From JACQFV01 sp964593585 (GTDB lineage: Bacteria; Zixibacteria; MSB-5A5; WJJR01), in the NCBI GenBank assembly GCA_964593585.1, contig CAZQIZ010000004.1, positions 62,001 through 126,000 on the forward strand: a stretch of 64,000 nt of DNA, in the 5' to 3' direction. The position numbers were made by a program, and so were the translations under genes. This document shows, one piece after another, positions 8,209 through 17,368 of this stretch (positions within the stretch are counted from its first letter, which is position 1; each line of letters opens with the position of its first letter). The notes below the pieces were generated by a model. The model saw nothing but the letters and a program-made list of their open reading frames with translations. It searched no databases and was not told the origin of the DNA.

Positions 8209-9384
8209 TCATCTCCCCTTCAGAACCGCGAAGAATTCATTGTGGATGTCATACTTATCGCCCAGCGCGCGTTTCTGCGCCAGCAGCACCGCCAAGTCCT
8301 TCTTAATGGTCTCCGCCACGCGCCCGCGGACCGGTTCGCCGAGTGTGTCGCGCACGACACTCATTCCCTCGCGCACCAGCGCCTGCGCGGTGGAGACGGC
8401 GCGGTGGAAACGTATCGGGGCGGGGATGCGACCGACGCACTCACGGAAGGTCTCGGCGGCGTTGTTGCCCTCGGAATCGAGCAATGGCGCAGCCAGTTCC
8501 CAGGGATCGTCGTAGCAGGCGGCGGGCAATCGGAAGTACAGACGGTCGCCGGCGGCGCCGAGGAACTCACGCAGCGTCGCATGCACCGTCGCCAGCGCGT
8601 GCGCGTGCAGCTTGAAGACAAATGCGGTCAGCTCGTGCTCGTCGGCCTTCTGCTTGGCCGCGCCGGCCACCTCGGGACAGGGCTCGATCAGATGCGAGGT
8701 CAGCAGTTTGTGCAACGACTTGGAGGCGGCGTATTCGCCGTAGGAAGAGGTCGCCACGATCTCCGCCACCGAGCGATGGCCGTTGACCGCCGAGAGCACA
8801 TCGACATCTTCCGCCGACAGGACGATCTCCGGATCTTTCAGCAGCGGCGAGGGAACCAGCCGCAACACGGTTTCTTCGGCCGGGAGGGTGTTGGCGATGC
8901 CGGAGTACTCATCGAAGCGCCGGGCGCCTTCCATCATCACGGATAGCGTGTTCAGTTCGACGAGAATCTGCGTGCCTTCGGGCTTCTCCCCTTCGTTGAA
9001 GTGGAAGTCGCCGTCGGTCCACCCGAAGACACCGTAGACAACTTCTTCGACCTGCATGCGCAGGGCGTTGGTGACCTCGTCGCGTTTGAGCAGACTGAGT
9101 TCGACCAGGATCTGCCCGAGACGGCGTCCGGTCGACCGCTGACGTTTGAGCGCCTTGTCGAGATCCTCGACGCTGATCAGCCCCTTGCGGAGCAGCACCT
9201 GGCCGAGACGGTCTTCGTCGGTGGGTGGATCGGAGGTGGCGGCGATGATATCACCGGAGCGGAAGAAGATCTTCTTGCCGCGGTGCGGGCGCTGGAGAAC
9301 CAACGCGCCGGTGCGGCGTCCGGTGGAGATCAACTGCAGCACGTCACCGAAACTGACAGTCTTGAGATTGCCTGCGAAGCTCAT
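8209..9384 (-). CDS. DUF4388 (PatA N-terminal type) protein
   Basis: A 391-aa cytosolic protein beginning with the DUF4388 domain (SFGDVLQLISTGRRTGALVL, KKIFFRSGDIIAA), found in delta-proteobacterial and cyanobacterial gliding/regulatory proteins. A MshEN-like helical segment follows (RLGQVLLRKGLISVEDLDKA), then a long helical C-terminus. ATG 9384 is chosen for its AGGAG seven bases upstream; the longer frame upstream overlaps comEC and is spurious. DUF4388 proteins often act with roadblock GTPase regulators, which fits the cluster next door, but the partner is inferred. Confidence 0.82.
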   Translation of the reverse strand: MSFAGNLKTVSFGDVLQLISTGRRTGALVLQRPHRGKKIFFRSGDIIAATSDPPTDEDRLGQVLLRKGLISVEDLDKALKRQRSTGRRLGQILVELSLLKRDEVTNALRMQVEEVVYGVFGWTDGDFHFNEGEKPEGTQILVELNTLSVMMEGARRFDEYSGIANTLPAEETVLRLVPSPLLKDPEIVLSAEDVDVLSAVNGHRSVAEIVATSSYGEYAASKSLHKLLTSHLIEPCPEVAGAAKQKADEHELTAFVFKLHAHALATVHATLREFLGAAGDRLYFRLPAACYDDPWELAAPLLDSEGNNAAETFRECVGRIPAPIRFHRAVSTAQALVREGMSVVRDTLGEPVRGRVAETIKKDLAVLLAQKRALGDKYDIHNEFFAVLKGR

Positions 9385-9467
9385 CTGGCGCTCCTGCCCA
9401 AAGGATTCCCTGGCCCGCGGTATCCTCCGGGGGCCTTTCATCTTATCGGGGCATTTCCGGGAGACCT

Positions 9468-11768
9468 TTATCCCGCCGGCGGCGGGTTTTTCGCGACGGT
9501 CGGATGGATGATCGGACCGGTGGGACCGCATTCGATGGTGATGCCGCCATGCGCGCCGGACTGGTAGATCGGCAATTGCGGAAATCGCAACTGCCAGAAT
9601 GCCAATGCCTCGTCCGGGTCGCGTGGGTGAAAGGTTGATCCGTAGAGAATGAGCGACGATGGCCGGCAAGCGTCGACGGCCGCACGGATCCAGGCCGGCG
9701 ACGCGGCGGCGGGCACAATCAGGATCAGCGGCCCGGCCGAATGTGAAGGCATCTCCCACGGCAGCCGCAAATCGCGGGGCGGGACATCGCGGAACATCAG
9801 GATCGTGCCTTGTGCCGTAGACCAATGATCGGCCCAGACTCGTCGCTGCCCTGTCGTGTCCACCTCCGACGACACGAAGCGTGTCCAGCGGGGACCCTCG
9901 CCGTCAGCCGCCGCACTGATCGGCCGGGCTGACCGGGCATCGCGCCGCCAAGGCAGCCACGATGCGGCATCGTCCTGTCCGACGGTGTAGCGAAGGAAGG
10001 GCTCAACGATCCACTGGCGCAGATCGTCATCGAGTCCCGGATCATCGACCAACCCGGTGACGTCGCCTGCGGCATCGGCGATGATGGCCACACGTCGTCC
10101 GCCGGTATCCAATAGGGAAATGGTGGGCGCGACCGTCTGCTTTGTGAGCAGACGGTGGATCGATAGGCCGAGGAGGAGAACGACGGCATAGTAGGCCAGC
10201 GGCCGGAACCAGAGGTAGCGATGACGCAGATTGAACAGCAGGACTGTCGCCAGGAGCAGATGCAGGATCATCCAAATCGACGGCGACGGCCACGACAGCA
10301 CCGCCGACGGCAGCGCGGCGAAGTACTGTGCGACCGCCACGGTCACTTGCAGCAGATGGGCGATGGCCCACGCCAGGAGATCGGCGAGGGTCGCCGACAA
10401 CGGCGAAAGCGCCAAGAGCAGAAGCCCCAATTGCGCCGTGAAGCCGGCCAGCGGCACCATGATCAGATTGGAAACGACACCGGCGATCGGCACGGTGCCG
10501 AAGTGCCACGCCGACACCGGCGCGGTGGCGACGGTGGCCGCCACCGAGGCCACGACGAACAAAGTCGCCGTGTACACCCACTTGCGCCGCCAGAAACCAA
10601 GCAGGCACGGTTCGACTTTCGCCACAGCGACCAGGATGCCGATCACCGCCGCAAACGAGAGTTGGAATCCGGGACGAAACAGGTGCGCCGGAGCCACAAT
10701 CAAGATCAAGAGCGCCGCCGCCCCGACCGCGTTGAGCGGCGCTGCGGGGCGCCACAGCAGTTGTCCGATCAGTATGAAGCCGACCATCAACGATGCGCGC
10801 ACAACGGAGGGCTCATTGCGGGTCAGAAAGCTGAAGAGCAGGATGACGGTCAGAGCCAGCAGAGTGCGCGGCCAGCGCGGCACCGCCAGCCAGTACATTG
10901 GCAGGAGGATCATTCCCACCACCAGCCAGACATTCGCGCCGGAAACCGCCAGTAGATGCGAGGTTCCCGACTCGCGAAAGACATCGTAGACCGGTTTGGG
11001 CAGACGGTCGGTGTCGCCCAGGAGCAATCCGGTCAAAAGCGCATCGGCGTCAGCGTCCAGATGCGCGGTGAAGACGGCGCGGATCCAGCGGCGGAGCGGA
11101 TCGACAGTATTGGTCAGCGACCAATCTTGCTGCTGCGCCCAGTGGGTCAGCGGAGATTCCGGACGGACCGTGGCGTCGAACCCCTGCCGATGGAGATAAT
11201 CGGCGTAGTCGAATCCACCGGGGTTGCGACGGATGGAGGGCGCGAAGACCTGCCCATCAAAGCGCAGGTAGTCGCCATAGCGTATGCCCTGAAGCGACGG
11301 GATCGAGGTCAAGAGAACCCGTCCGGACACCGGGATGTTGCCGGAACGGCCGCGCACACCGACCAAGTCCAGCGGCACACGCCAGCCGCTGGTCTTCTGA
11401 AATGGCGTGCCATCGACGCGCGCGAAGATTTCAACGCGGCGATGGGCCGACATCAATTCAAGCAGGGCGGGCGAGGGACGTCCCGTGTTTTCCGCCGCGA
11501 TACGCCAGCTTCCCAGCGACGCCAACGCCGCCAACGTTGCCAGCGCGGCGAGCACACGCAGTCCGGGGCGCGCGAAGCCGGAGAGCCAAAGCGCGAGTGG
11601 AAAGATCGCGAGCGCCGGCAACAGGAGATAGATCGGGGCGACATCGAGCGTGTCGCCGATGAATACACCGATCGCCACCGCGGCGGCCGCCAACAGCGCC
11701 GGGTGCCGCGGGCCGCGCGCGGCAATCCAATTGCGGCGGGATGAAGAGGTCGAGAGTTCCGTCGCCAT
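9468..11768 (-). CDS. comEC: DNA internalization protein ComEC/Rec2
   Basis: Inner-membrane channel for single-stranded DNA uptake in natural transformation. The 766-aa product has two N-terminal helices, the DUF4131 region, and the Competence domain with the characteristic GLLLGDTDRLP and GTSHLLAVSGANV motifs followed by about eight membrane helices. The C-terminal part has a metallo-beta-lactamase-like layout (SLLDTGGRRVAIIADAAG) but no HxHxDH metal motif, so it looks nuclease-dead. ATG 11768 or the adjacent GTG 11771 starts it. With the neighbouring pilus genes it hints at competence, which is an inference. Confidence 0.93.
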   Translation of the reverse strand: MATELSTSSSRRNWIAARGPRHPALLAAAAVAIGVFIGDTLDVAPIYLLLPALAIFPLALWLSGFARPGLRVLAALATLAALASLGSWRIAAENTGRPSPALLELMSAHRRVEIFARVDGTPFQKTSGWRVPLDLVGVRGRSGNIPVSGRVLLTSIPSLQGIRYGDYLRFDGQVFAPSIRRNPGGFDYADYLHRQGFDATVRPESPLTHWAQQQDWSLTNTVDPLRRWIRAVFTAHLDADADALLTGLLLGDTDRLPKPVYDVFRESGTSHLLAVSGANVWLVVGMILLPMYWLAVPRWPRTLLALTVILLFSFLTRNEPSVVRASLMVGFILIGQLLWRPAAPLNAVGAAALLILIVAPAHLFRPGFQLSFAAVIGILVAVAKVEPCLLGFWRRKWVYTATLFVVASVAATVATAPVSAWHFGTVPIAGVVSNLIMVPLAGFTAQLGLLLLALSPLSATLADLLAWAIAHLLQVTVAVAQYFAALPSAVLSWPSPSIWMILHLLLATVLLFNLRHRYLWFRPLAYYAVVLLLGLSIHRLLTKQTVAPTISLLDTGGRRVAIIADAAGDVTGLVDDPGLDDDLRQWIVEPFLRYTVGQDDAASWLPWRRDARSARPISAAADGEGPRWTRFVSSEVDTTGQRRVWADHWSTAQGTILMFRDVPPRDLRLPWEMPSHSAGPLILIVPAAASPAWIRAAVDACRPSSLILYGSTFHPRDPDEALAFWQLRFPQLPIYQSGAHGGITIECGPTGPIIHPTVAKNPPPAG

Positions 11769-11798
11769 CACACAAAGCGCGCATCATGGGCGCGCGAT

Positions 11799-13403
11799 CT
11801 ATGGTGTGCTGGACTTGCGCAGACTGCCCAAGTTGCGATATCCGGCCAGCCAGGTGACGCCAAGATACAACACCGCGGCGACGGCCACCATCGCCAGCGC
11901 CTGCCCCACAACGCCGAACGGCATAAACGACAGCCAGGCGTTCGACCAGAGGTAATGGCCGGCGCCGACGGACAGAGCGGCGATCACGGAGAAGACCAAT
12001 GCATGCCCGGCGATCGACGCGTATCCCATCGCGCCATAGCGGCGCGACGCCACCACCAAGAGGATACCGACCTGAAGGACGGCCGACAGTCCTACCGAGA
12101 GCGCCAGTCCGGCATATCCCAAGATGGGGGTCAAGATCGCCATGCCGGCCAGATTGGCGACCACGGCGGCGACGCCGCAGAGCGTGGGCGTGCGAGTGTC
12201 CTTGTGGGCGAAAAACAACGGTGTGCATGCGCGGATCGCGGCCATCGCCGGCAGACCGAGCGCATAGAACGCCAACGCCCGCGCAGTGTGCGCGGTGGCG
12301 TCGGCGCCAAATTCTCCGCGCTCATAGAGCGCGGCGCAGATCGGCCTGCCGAGCGCCACAAACGCCACGGCGGTCGGAATGACCAGATAGAGAACGGTCT
12401 GGAGCGCCTGACGGTATGTCTGACGGGCGCGTGCCTCATCGCCATCGGCGACATACTTCGACAACCGTGCCAGTCCGACCGTGGACGCGGCGACGGCGAA
12501 GACACCGAGCGGAACAAAGAGGATGCGGAAGGCGAAGTTGAGGTAGGCCACCGGGCCATCGCCCAGTTCCCAGGCGGCGCGGGTTATAGCCAGGATATTG
12601 ATCTGCACTGCCGCCTGCCCGAGGAGCGCGGGCACCAGCAGACGTCCGATCTGATGCACCCGCGAGTCGCGCCAGCCGGCGACCAACCGCAGACGATGGT
12701 CGAATCCCTCGCGATGGATGACCACCGCCTGCACCGCCCACTGCAGGAAGCCGCCCGCCAGTACACCCCACGCCAGCGCCAGCACCGGCGGATCGACATG
12801 CCGCGAAAACAACACGGCGCAGAGGATCATCCCGACATTGAAGCCGGCGGGCGCCAACGCCGGAATACCGAACCGTCCCAGAGCGTTTAACGCGCCCATC
12901 AGCACCGCCGCCAGCGAGATGAGCAGCAGGAAGGGGAACATCCAGCGGGCCAGGTGAACCAGGAGCGCGATCTTGCCGGGGGTCTCTTCGGTTCCGCCGG
13001 AGAGCAGATGTGCGATCTGCGGGGTGAAGATGATGCCCAGCACGCAAAGGATGGCCAGCGCGGGCACGAAAACGCCGAGCACGCGTCGCAGCAGTTCCAT
13101 CGCCGCCGGACGCCCCTCCCTGGCGAGTACTTCGGAGAAGGTGGGCACAAAGGCGGCGGAGAAGGCCCCTTCGGCGAGGAAGTCGCGAAGCAGATTGGGG
13201 ATGCGGAAGGCGGCGACGAAGGCATCGGTGACCGCGCCGGCGCCGAAGTAATAGGCGATAACTTGTTCGCGGACAATGCCTAAGACGCGTGAGACGAAAG
13301 TCGCCACCGCCACCACCCGCGTCTGACTCGCAAACCGTCTCCCCGATTGTGCGGCCTCGGCGGCCGAGGAAGCGTCTTTGGCAATTGTCATTTCTGCCCG
13401 CAT
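11799..13403 (-). CDS. murJ: Lipid II flippase MurJ
   Basis: A polytopic MATE-like flippase that moves the peptidoglycan precursor lipid II across the inner membrane. The 534-aa product has about 14 hydrophobic segments and family signatures near the N-terminus (VSRVLGIVREQ, FGAGAVTDAFVAAFRIPNLLR, FAEGAFS-type segment AEGAFSAAFVPTF). It starts at ATG 13403; a second ATG is four codons in. It lies just upstream of comEC on the same strand and is divergent from rpsT. Confidence 0.96.
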   Translation of the reverse strand: MRAEMTIAKDASSAAEAAQSGRRFASQTRVVAVATFVSRVLGIVREQVIAYYFGAGAVTDAFVAAFRIPNLLRDFLAEGAFSAAFVPTFSEVLAREGRPAAMELLRRVLGVFVPALAILCVLGIIFTPQIAHLLSGGTEETPGKIALLVHLARWMFPFLLLISLAAVLMGALNALGRFGIPALAPAGFNVGMILCAVLFSRHVDPPVLALAWGVLAGGFLQWAVQAVVIHREGFDHRLRLVAGWRDSRVHQIGRLLVPALLGQAAVQINILAITRAAWELGDGPVAYLNFAFRILFVPLGVFAVAASTVGLARLSKYVADGDEARARQTYRQALQTVLYLVIPTAVAFVALGRPICAALYERGEFGADATAHTARALAFYALGLPAMAAIRACTPLFFAHKDTRTPTLCGVAAVVANLAGMAILTPILGYAGLALSVGLSAVLQVGILLVVASRRYGAMGYASIAGHALVFSVIAALSVGAGHYLWSNAWLSFMPFGVVGQALAMVAVAAVLYLGVTWLAGYRNLGSLRKSSTP

Positions 13404-13413
13404 TGGTTATATT
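13385..13413 (+). promoter_or_regulatory. Sigma70-like promoter for rpsT
   Basis: TTGTCA (13385-13390), a 17-base spacer, then TATATT (13408-13413). Expected transcription start is near 13420, about 64 bases before the rpsT GTG. It overlaps the start of murJ on the other strand. Confidence 0.6.
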
Positions 13414-13423
13414 GCCAGTCTGT

Positions 13424-13451
13424 AGGATAGCCGCCCGCACAGGGTTGGCAA
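13424..13451 (-). promoter_or_regulatory. Sigma70-like promoter for murJ
   Basis: On the minus strand TTGCCA (13451-13446), a 16-base spacer, then TATCCT (13429-13424). The start site would be about 15 bases before the murJ ATG. Back to back with the rpsT promoter. Confidence 0.42.
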
Positions 13452-13483
13452 TGGCTAAAACAATGTACGACTAAGGATTTCCT

Positions 13484-13741
13484 GTGCCGAGAAAGCATTT
13501 ATCCGTTCGCAAGCGTCACCGCCAGAGTCTGGTACGTCGCGCCCGCAATCGCTCGGTCAAATCGGCCGTGCGCGGCGCGGTCAAGTCTGTCCTGAGCGCC
13601 GCCGGTGTCGACGAGAAGAAAGAGTCGTTGAAGACCGCTTCGTCGGTGGTGGACAAAGCCGCCGCGCGCGGTGTGATTCACAAGAACAAGGCGGCGCGCA
13701 TCAAGTCGCGTCTGGCGCGCAAGGTAAACACCGCGAAGTAG
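13484..13741 (+). CDS. rpsT: 30S ribosomal protein S20
   Basis: An 85-aa very basic protein binding 16S rRNA early in 30S assembly. It has the S20 pattern: KHLSVRKRHRQSLVRRARNR at the start, a central segment SAVRGAVKSVLSAA, and the C-terminal GVIHKNKAARIKSRLARKVN. It starts at GTG with AAGGA 6-7 bases upstream. Monocistronic, with its own promoter and terminator. Confidence 0.97.
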   Translation: MPRKHLSVRKRHRQSLVRRARNRSVKSAVRGAVKSVLSAAGVDEKKESLKTASSVVDKAAARGVIHKNKAARIKSRLARKVNTAK

Positions 13742-13763
13742 ACCGCACGGACATCGATCATCG

Positions 13764-13793
13764 AAACCCCGGCCCCGGCCGGGGTTTTTGTTT
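13764..13793 (+). terminator. Intrinsic terminator of rpsT
   Basis: AAACCCCGGC pairs with GCCGGGGTTT around a CCCG loop, followed by a T tract, 22 bases after the rpsT stop. Confidence 0.88.
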
Positions 13794-13801
13794 GGGTGGG
13801 C

Positions 13802-15004
13802 TCACCAGACCACATGACGGGCCAGCCGCAAAAGTGACGGACGGGCCCGCAGGGCCTTCTTGATCACATCGATCGGATCGATCGCGGTCACGGTCTGGTC
13901 GTTGTAGAGTTCGCCGGTCGCGGCGATCACGGCATCGAGATCGGCATTGGACATGCGCAGGAAGATCTGCCGCGCCCAGAGGAAGTAGCGCATCTGCCGT
14001 CCGCGCGCCGCCGTCCAGCGCTCGGGATACCGCTTAAGAATGGACAAGTCGCCGCCGCCATCGCGCAGAAACTCGACGGCGGTCTCCCCTGCCAACCTGC
14101 CCGACCAGAGCGCGTTGGCGATGCCGGCGCCGGTGATCGAATCGAGAAGACGGGCTGCATCTCCGGTGACCAGCACGTTCTTTTTCAGCATGAACTTGCG
14201 TCCGCAGAATTCGGGAATGCCGCCGACCGTTCGTTTCAGAGGCGTCGGGGCGGCGGCGCCGAAACGACGTTTCATGAACTCACGCAGCATCGGCATCGCC
14301 TTGCGCGATCCGGCGACTGCCGGCGCGAGCGCAATGCCGACATTGGCCAGGTCGTCCCCTTTCGGGAACACCCACGCATAGCCCCCCGGCGCGATCTCGG
14401 TGTCGAAGTAGAACTCCATGCGGGTCGAATCGAGATCGGGTACGCCGGAGAATAGAAATTGCGCCGCCGAATCGAGACGATCGGTGGGCAGGAGCGTCTC
14501 CAGGCCCGCCCAACGGGCCACCATCGATTCGATGCCGTCGGCGGCGATGATGACGGCGCCACCGGCGATGTACGCGCGGCCATTCTCCTGCAAACGAACG
14601 CCATTGAAGCGGCCCGCATCGTCGGCGACCAGTCCGGTGGCTTCGGTGTTGGTGACCACGTCACATCCGTGCGCGGCGGCGATGTCGGCCAGGCCCTGCT
14701 CAAAACGGCGGCGCGAGAGCACATAGCCCGCATCGGGGTGATGCAGGCGCAGTTGCCGGCCGCCGGGAGAGTAGAGCACGCAGCGCTCGATGTCGGCGTC
14801 GATCCAGCGACGGTCCACCGGGATGTTGTCGTTGAGACCGCACAGCGAGATGCCTTCGGCGCAGCAGAGCGGCTCGCCGATCACCGCGTGCTTTTCCACC
14901 AGCAGGGTGCGCAGTCCGGCGCGCGCGGTGGTGATCGCCGCCAGACCCCCCGCCGGCCCGGCGCCGACGATCACCACATCATAGCTGCGATCAGATACCG
15001 GCAT
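13802..15004 (-). CDS. Geranylgeranyl reductase family flavoprotein
   Basis: A 400-aa FAD-dependent oxidoreductase that saturates isoprenoid double bonds (archaeal lipid, chlorophyll or menaquinone side chains in family members). The dinucleotide motif VGAGPAGG is at 13-20, followed by a basic/acidic helix end (LLVEKHAVIGEPLCCAEG) with the Cys-Cys typical of the family, and the substrate-cavity motif GGYAWVFPKGD near 225. A second FAD motif VTGDAARLLDSITGAGI is near 275. It follows a two-cluster ferredoxin gene by 13 bases, a likely electron donor. The substrate is unknown; a quinone or lipid tail is most likely. Confidence 0.88.
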   Translation of the reverse strand: MPVSDRSYDVVIVGAGPAGGLAAITTARAGLRTLLVEKHAVIGEPLCCAEGISLCGLNDNIPVDRRWIDADIERCVLYSPGGRQLRLHHPDAGYVLSRRRFEQGLADIAAAHGCDVVTNTEATGLVADDAGRFNGVRLQENGRAYIAGGAVIIAADGIESMVARWAGLETLLPTDRLDSAAQFLFSGVPDLDSTRMEFYFDTEIAPGGYAWVFPKGDDLANVGIALAPAVAGSRKAMPMLREFMKRRFGAAAPTPLKRTVGGIPEFCGRKFMLKKNVLVTGDAARLLDSITGAGIANALWSGRLAGETAVEFLRDGGGDLSILKRYPERWTAARGRQMRYFLWARQIFLRMSNADLDAVIAATGELYNDQTVTAIDPIDVIKKALRARPSLLRLARHVVW

Positions 15005-15017
15005 CAGCCCGTGCGCC

Positions 15018-15200
15018 TCATTCGATGGACAGCGCCTCGGTGGGGCAGGCGATTACGCAGGCATCGCAGAGCACGCACTCGCTCTGGATGACTTCCAATT
15101 CGGTGGCATGGAGGACCAGCGCGTCATAGCCGCAGACGGCCACACAGAGGCCGCACTCGGCGCAAGCCGCTTGATCAAGCTGGAGTTCCTTCGCAGTCAT
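15018..15200 (-). CDS. Two-[4Fe-4S] ferredoxin
   Basis: A 60-aa ferredoxin with two CxxCxxCxxxC cluster motifs (CAECGLCVAVCG and CVLCDACVIACP). ATG 15200 gives the normal bacterial 2[4Fe-4S] length; the upstream frame extension is not conserved in character. It is 13 bases upstream of the geranylgeranyl reductase gene and probably supplies it with low-potential electrons, as in archaeal GGR systems. Confidence 0.9.
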   Translation of the reverse strand: MTAKELQLDQAACAECGLCVAVCGYDALVLHATELEVIQSECVLCDACVIACPTEALSIE

Positions 15201-15280
15201 GCCGTTTCCCGCCGCCGGCGGCGGCCGGAAAACACTAACGGAAACGCTCCGCAAAGGCAAGCGGGGGCAACGCGGCGGGA

Positions 15281-15736
15281 TTATGATTTGGGCGAAGACG
15301 GCGACGACTTGCGGGGGCGCGATCCGGTCTGTATCTGGATGTTCACTTTCAGCGGCGCCATGTCGAGCACGCCGGCGATGGCGCGGTTCTGCTCCGGCGC
15401 CACCCAGGACAATTCGAAGGGGATCTTCTCTTTCAGAGCGCGCACGAGGGTCCAGACTTTCAATTCTTCCGGACCAACGGGCATGCGCTGATTCAGATGC
15501 TCGATCAAGGCGCTGGCATCGGTGAGGACTTCGAGGCGCTGACTCTCGAAGGCCTTAGGGTTGTCCTCGACAAACCGCAGGAGCGCCAAGAGCGCGGCGT
15601 ACTCGCAGACGGTGGCCGTGCCATCCTGGGCCACACGATATTGCAACCCCCAGTCGGGAATGGCAAACGAGGCGACACCCCGGCCCCGCTGGGCACGGTC
15701 GCTCTGATTGTTGGTCCCCCAGATATAACAGCGCAT
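15281..15736 (-). CDS. RNase H-like fold protein
   Basis: A 151-aa protein with the central RNase H-like pattern: a Glu in a helix (CEYAALLALLRFV) and a strand followed by Asp (RLEVLTDASALIEHLN), then a C-terminal helix and basic low-complexity tail. The first catalytic Asp expected in strand 1 is not evident (RCYIWGTNNQ), so catalysis is uncertain. ATG 15736 is chosen because the strand-1 sequence begins there. Not part of an evident operon. Confidence 0.6.
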   Translation of the reverse strand: MRCYIWGTNNQSDRAQRGRGVASFAIPDWGLQYRVAQDGTATVCEYAALLALLRFVEDNPKAFESQRLEVLTDASALIEHLNQRMPVGPEELKVWTLVRALKEKIPFELSWVAPEQNRAIAGVLDMAPLKVNIQIQTGSRPRKSSPSSPKS

Positions 15737-15916
15737 AGTGTCAGACCAGCAGTGGCCTGGGAGTAAGTGGGGCAAACCGGATGCCGTTGATCGGAGCGGG
15801 GCCGAAATCGCGCCGCGCCGCTAATGCGCAGAATACCAACGCGTTACAATGCTTGGTCGAGCGCGTCCATGCGGCGTCAGTCGAACAGGTTGCAGCGCAG
15901 TGCAGATTCGCGACGT

Positions 15917-16894
15917 TCAGCAGAGGTCGAGTGTGGCTAGGCGGATGATCCCGTCGGCCTCCAGGCGATAGCGCCTCTTCATCGAGACCACTCTGAACCC
16001 GACCGACTCATAGAGCCGCTCGGCGCCGGTGGGGTTTTCGGAGTCGACGGTCAGCTCCACGGCGGCGACACCGCGGTCGGTGAGGGTGCGGATGGAGTGT
16101 GTGAGCAGAATGCGACCCAAACCGGCGCCGCGATGGCCGCGGCGGATGCCGATGGCGAGGACTTCGCCGAGCGTGTCGTCCTGCGGTTCGATGCGGCAGA
16201 ACGAGAATCCGGCGAAGCGGCCATCGGGATGCACAAGCACGATGTCCAACGCGGGATCGTAGTCGGGATCGGACTCGATGTCGTGGAGGAAGTACTCAAT
16301 CGTCAGGGGCGTGAAGCCATAGTGATCCACCCAGGTGTCGTTGAACATGGCGACATACTCGGCGGCGGCCTGTGCCCCGGGGCCGTGGATGTAGGAGTAT
16401 CCCGGAGGCGGCGGCAATTCGACGGTGGCCGCGGGATTGTCGAGCCGCATGATGCGGTAGAAGCGGATGGCGCGAAACCCGGCGTCTTCGAGGAATTCCC
16501 GGCGCGGCAAATCTTCATCCCTGACCATTTCCACCAGCACGGTCGGGGCGGCGGTCGTGTCGAGTTCCTCCTGCATCCGCCGCGCCGCCCACAAAAGCAG
16601 CGCGCGCGACAACCGTATCCAGTCGGGCACGTCAGGGGGCACCCGGCACTCCAGTCTCCCCTGCCGGACACCGGAGACATCGTTGATCGACAGCACCGCA
16701 TAGCCGCCGATCCCGCCATCGGCGCATTCGCACACGGCGATGTCGCGTCGCGGGTCGATGCCGGGTATGGTCAGGTCGTAGAGGATACGTTCGGAGGAAT
16801 ACGGTTCGCCGTTGGCCAGCGCGGCGATGCCGGCGAGCGCCGCGGTGTCAGCCGCCGGATCGTAGGGACGCAGGTTCAGGGGTTCCACGATCAT
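15917..16894 (-). CDS. Tandem GNAT N-acetyltransferase
   Basis: A 325-aa protein made of two GNAT domains. The C-terminal one carries the acetyl-CoA loop (IRRGHRGAGLGRILL) and the strand VAAVELTVDSENPTGAERLYESVGF; the N-terminal one is degenerate. This layout resembles mycothiol synthase-like acetyltransferases, but the substrate cannot be predicted. It lies 14 bases after the thioesterase gene, so the two are probably co-transcribed. Confidence 0.85.
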   Translation of the reverse strand: MIVEPLNLRPYDPAADTAALAGIAALANGEPYSSERILYDLTIPGIDPRRDIAVCECADGGIGGYAVLSINDVSGVRQGRLECRVPPDVPDWIRLSRALLLWAARRMQEELDTTAAPTVLVEMVRDEDLPRREFLEDAGFRAIRFYRIMRLDNPAATVELPPPPGYSYIHGPGAQAAAEYVAMFNDTWVDHYGFTPLTIEYFLHDIESDPDYDPALDIVLVHPDGRFAGFSFCRIEPQDDTLGEVLAIGIRRGHRGAGLGRILLTHSIRTLTDRGVAAVELTVDSENPTGAERLYESVGFRVVSMKRRYRLEADGIIRLATLDLC

Positions 16895-16908
16895 GGGAAC
16901 GCGCGCTG

Positions 16909-17337
16909 TCAGGCGAGTGATTGGGTGAGTCCCTCGATGCGCGAGGCCGCCTCGAGGTACTTGCCGGTGGCGGAGGCAAAGATCGTTCCGTCGTCGCCGA
17001 TGATTTCGCCGGATGTTTCCAGCAGACGGCCGCGGTCGCCGGTGACCCGTCCGACCAGCCGCAGCGAGGTTCCGACCGGGATGGCCTTGCGGAAGCGGAC
17101 TGTCATCTCCACCGTCATGCAGTACCGCTTGCGCGCCAGAACCGCCTTGGCCATGATCTCATCCAGCAGGGTCGAGACCAGCCCGCCATGGAAGATGCCC
17201 TTGTATCCCTGGTATCGGCCATCGGCGACATAATCAGCGACGGCCTCGTCGTTATCGGAGTAAAACGCGATGCGCAGTCCGTAGGGGTTTTGATCCCCGC
17301 AGACAAAGCAACCGCTGTACTTGACGATCTCCTCCAC
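16909..17337 (-). CDS. PaaI-like hotdog thioesterase
   Basis: A 142-aa hotdog-fold acyl-CoA thioesterase of the YbgC/PaaI group. It has the FVCG Cys motif near the N-terminus (CFVCGDQNPYGL) and the family core GIFHGGLVSTLLDEIMA followed by strands (TVEMTVRFRKAIPVG). The start is a GTG at 17337. Substrate unknown; co-directional with the downstream GNAT gene. Confidence 0.88.
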   Translation of the reverse strand: MEEIVKYSGCFVCGDQNPYGLRIAFYSDNDEAVADYVADGRYQGYKGIFHGGLVSTLLDEIMAKAVLARKRYCMTVEMTVRFRKAIPVGTSLRLVGRVTGDRGRLLETSGEIIGDDGTIFASATGKYLEAASRIEGLTQSLA

Positions 17338-17368
17338 GCGCGCACGATACGCCCGCGCGAGCCGGGGA

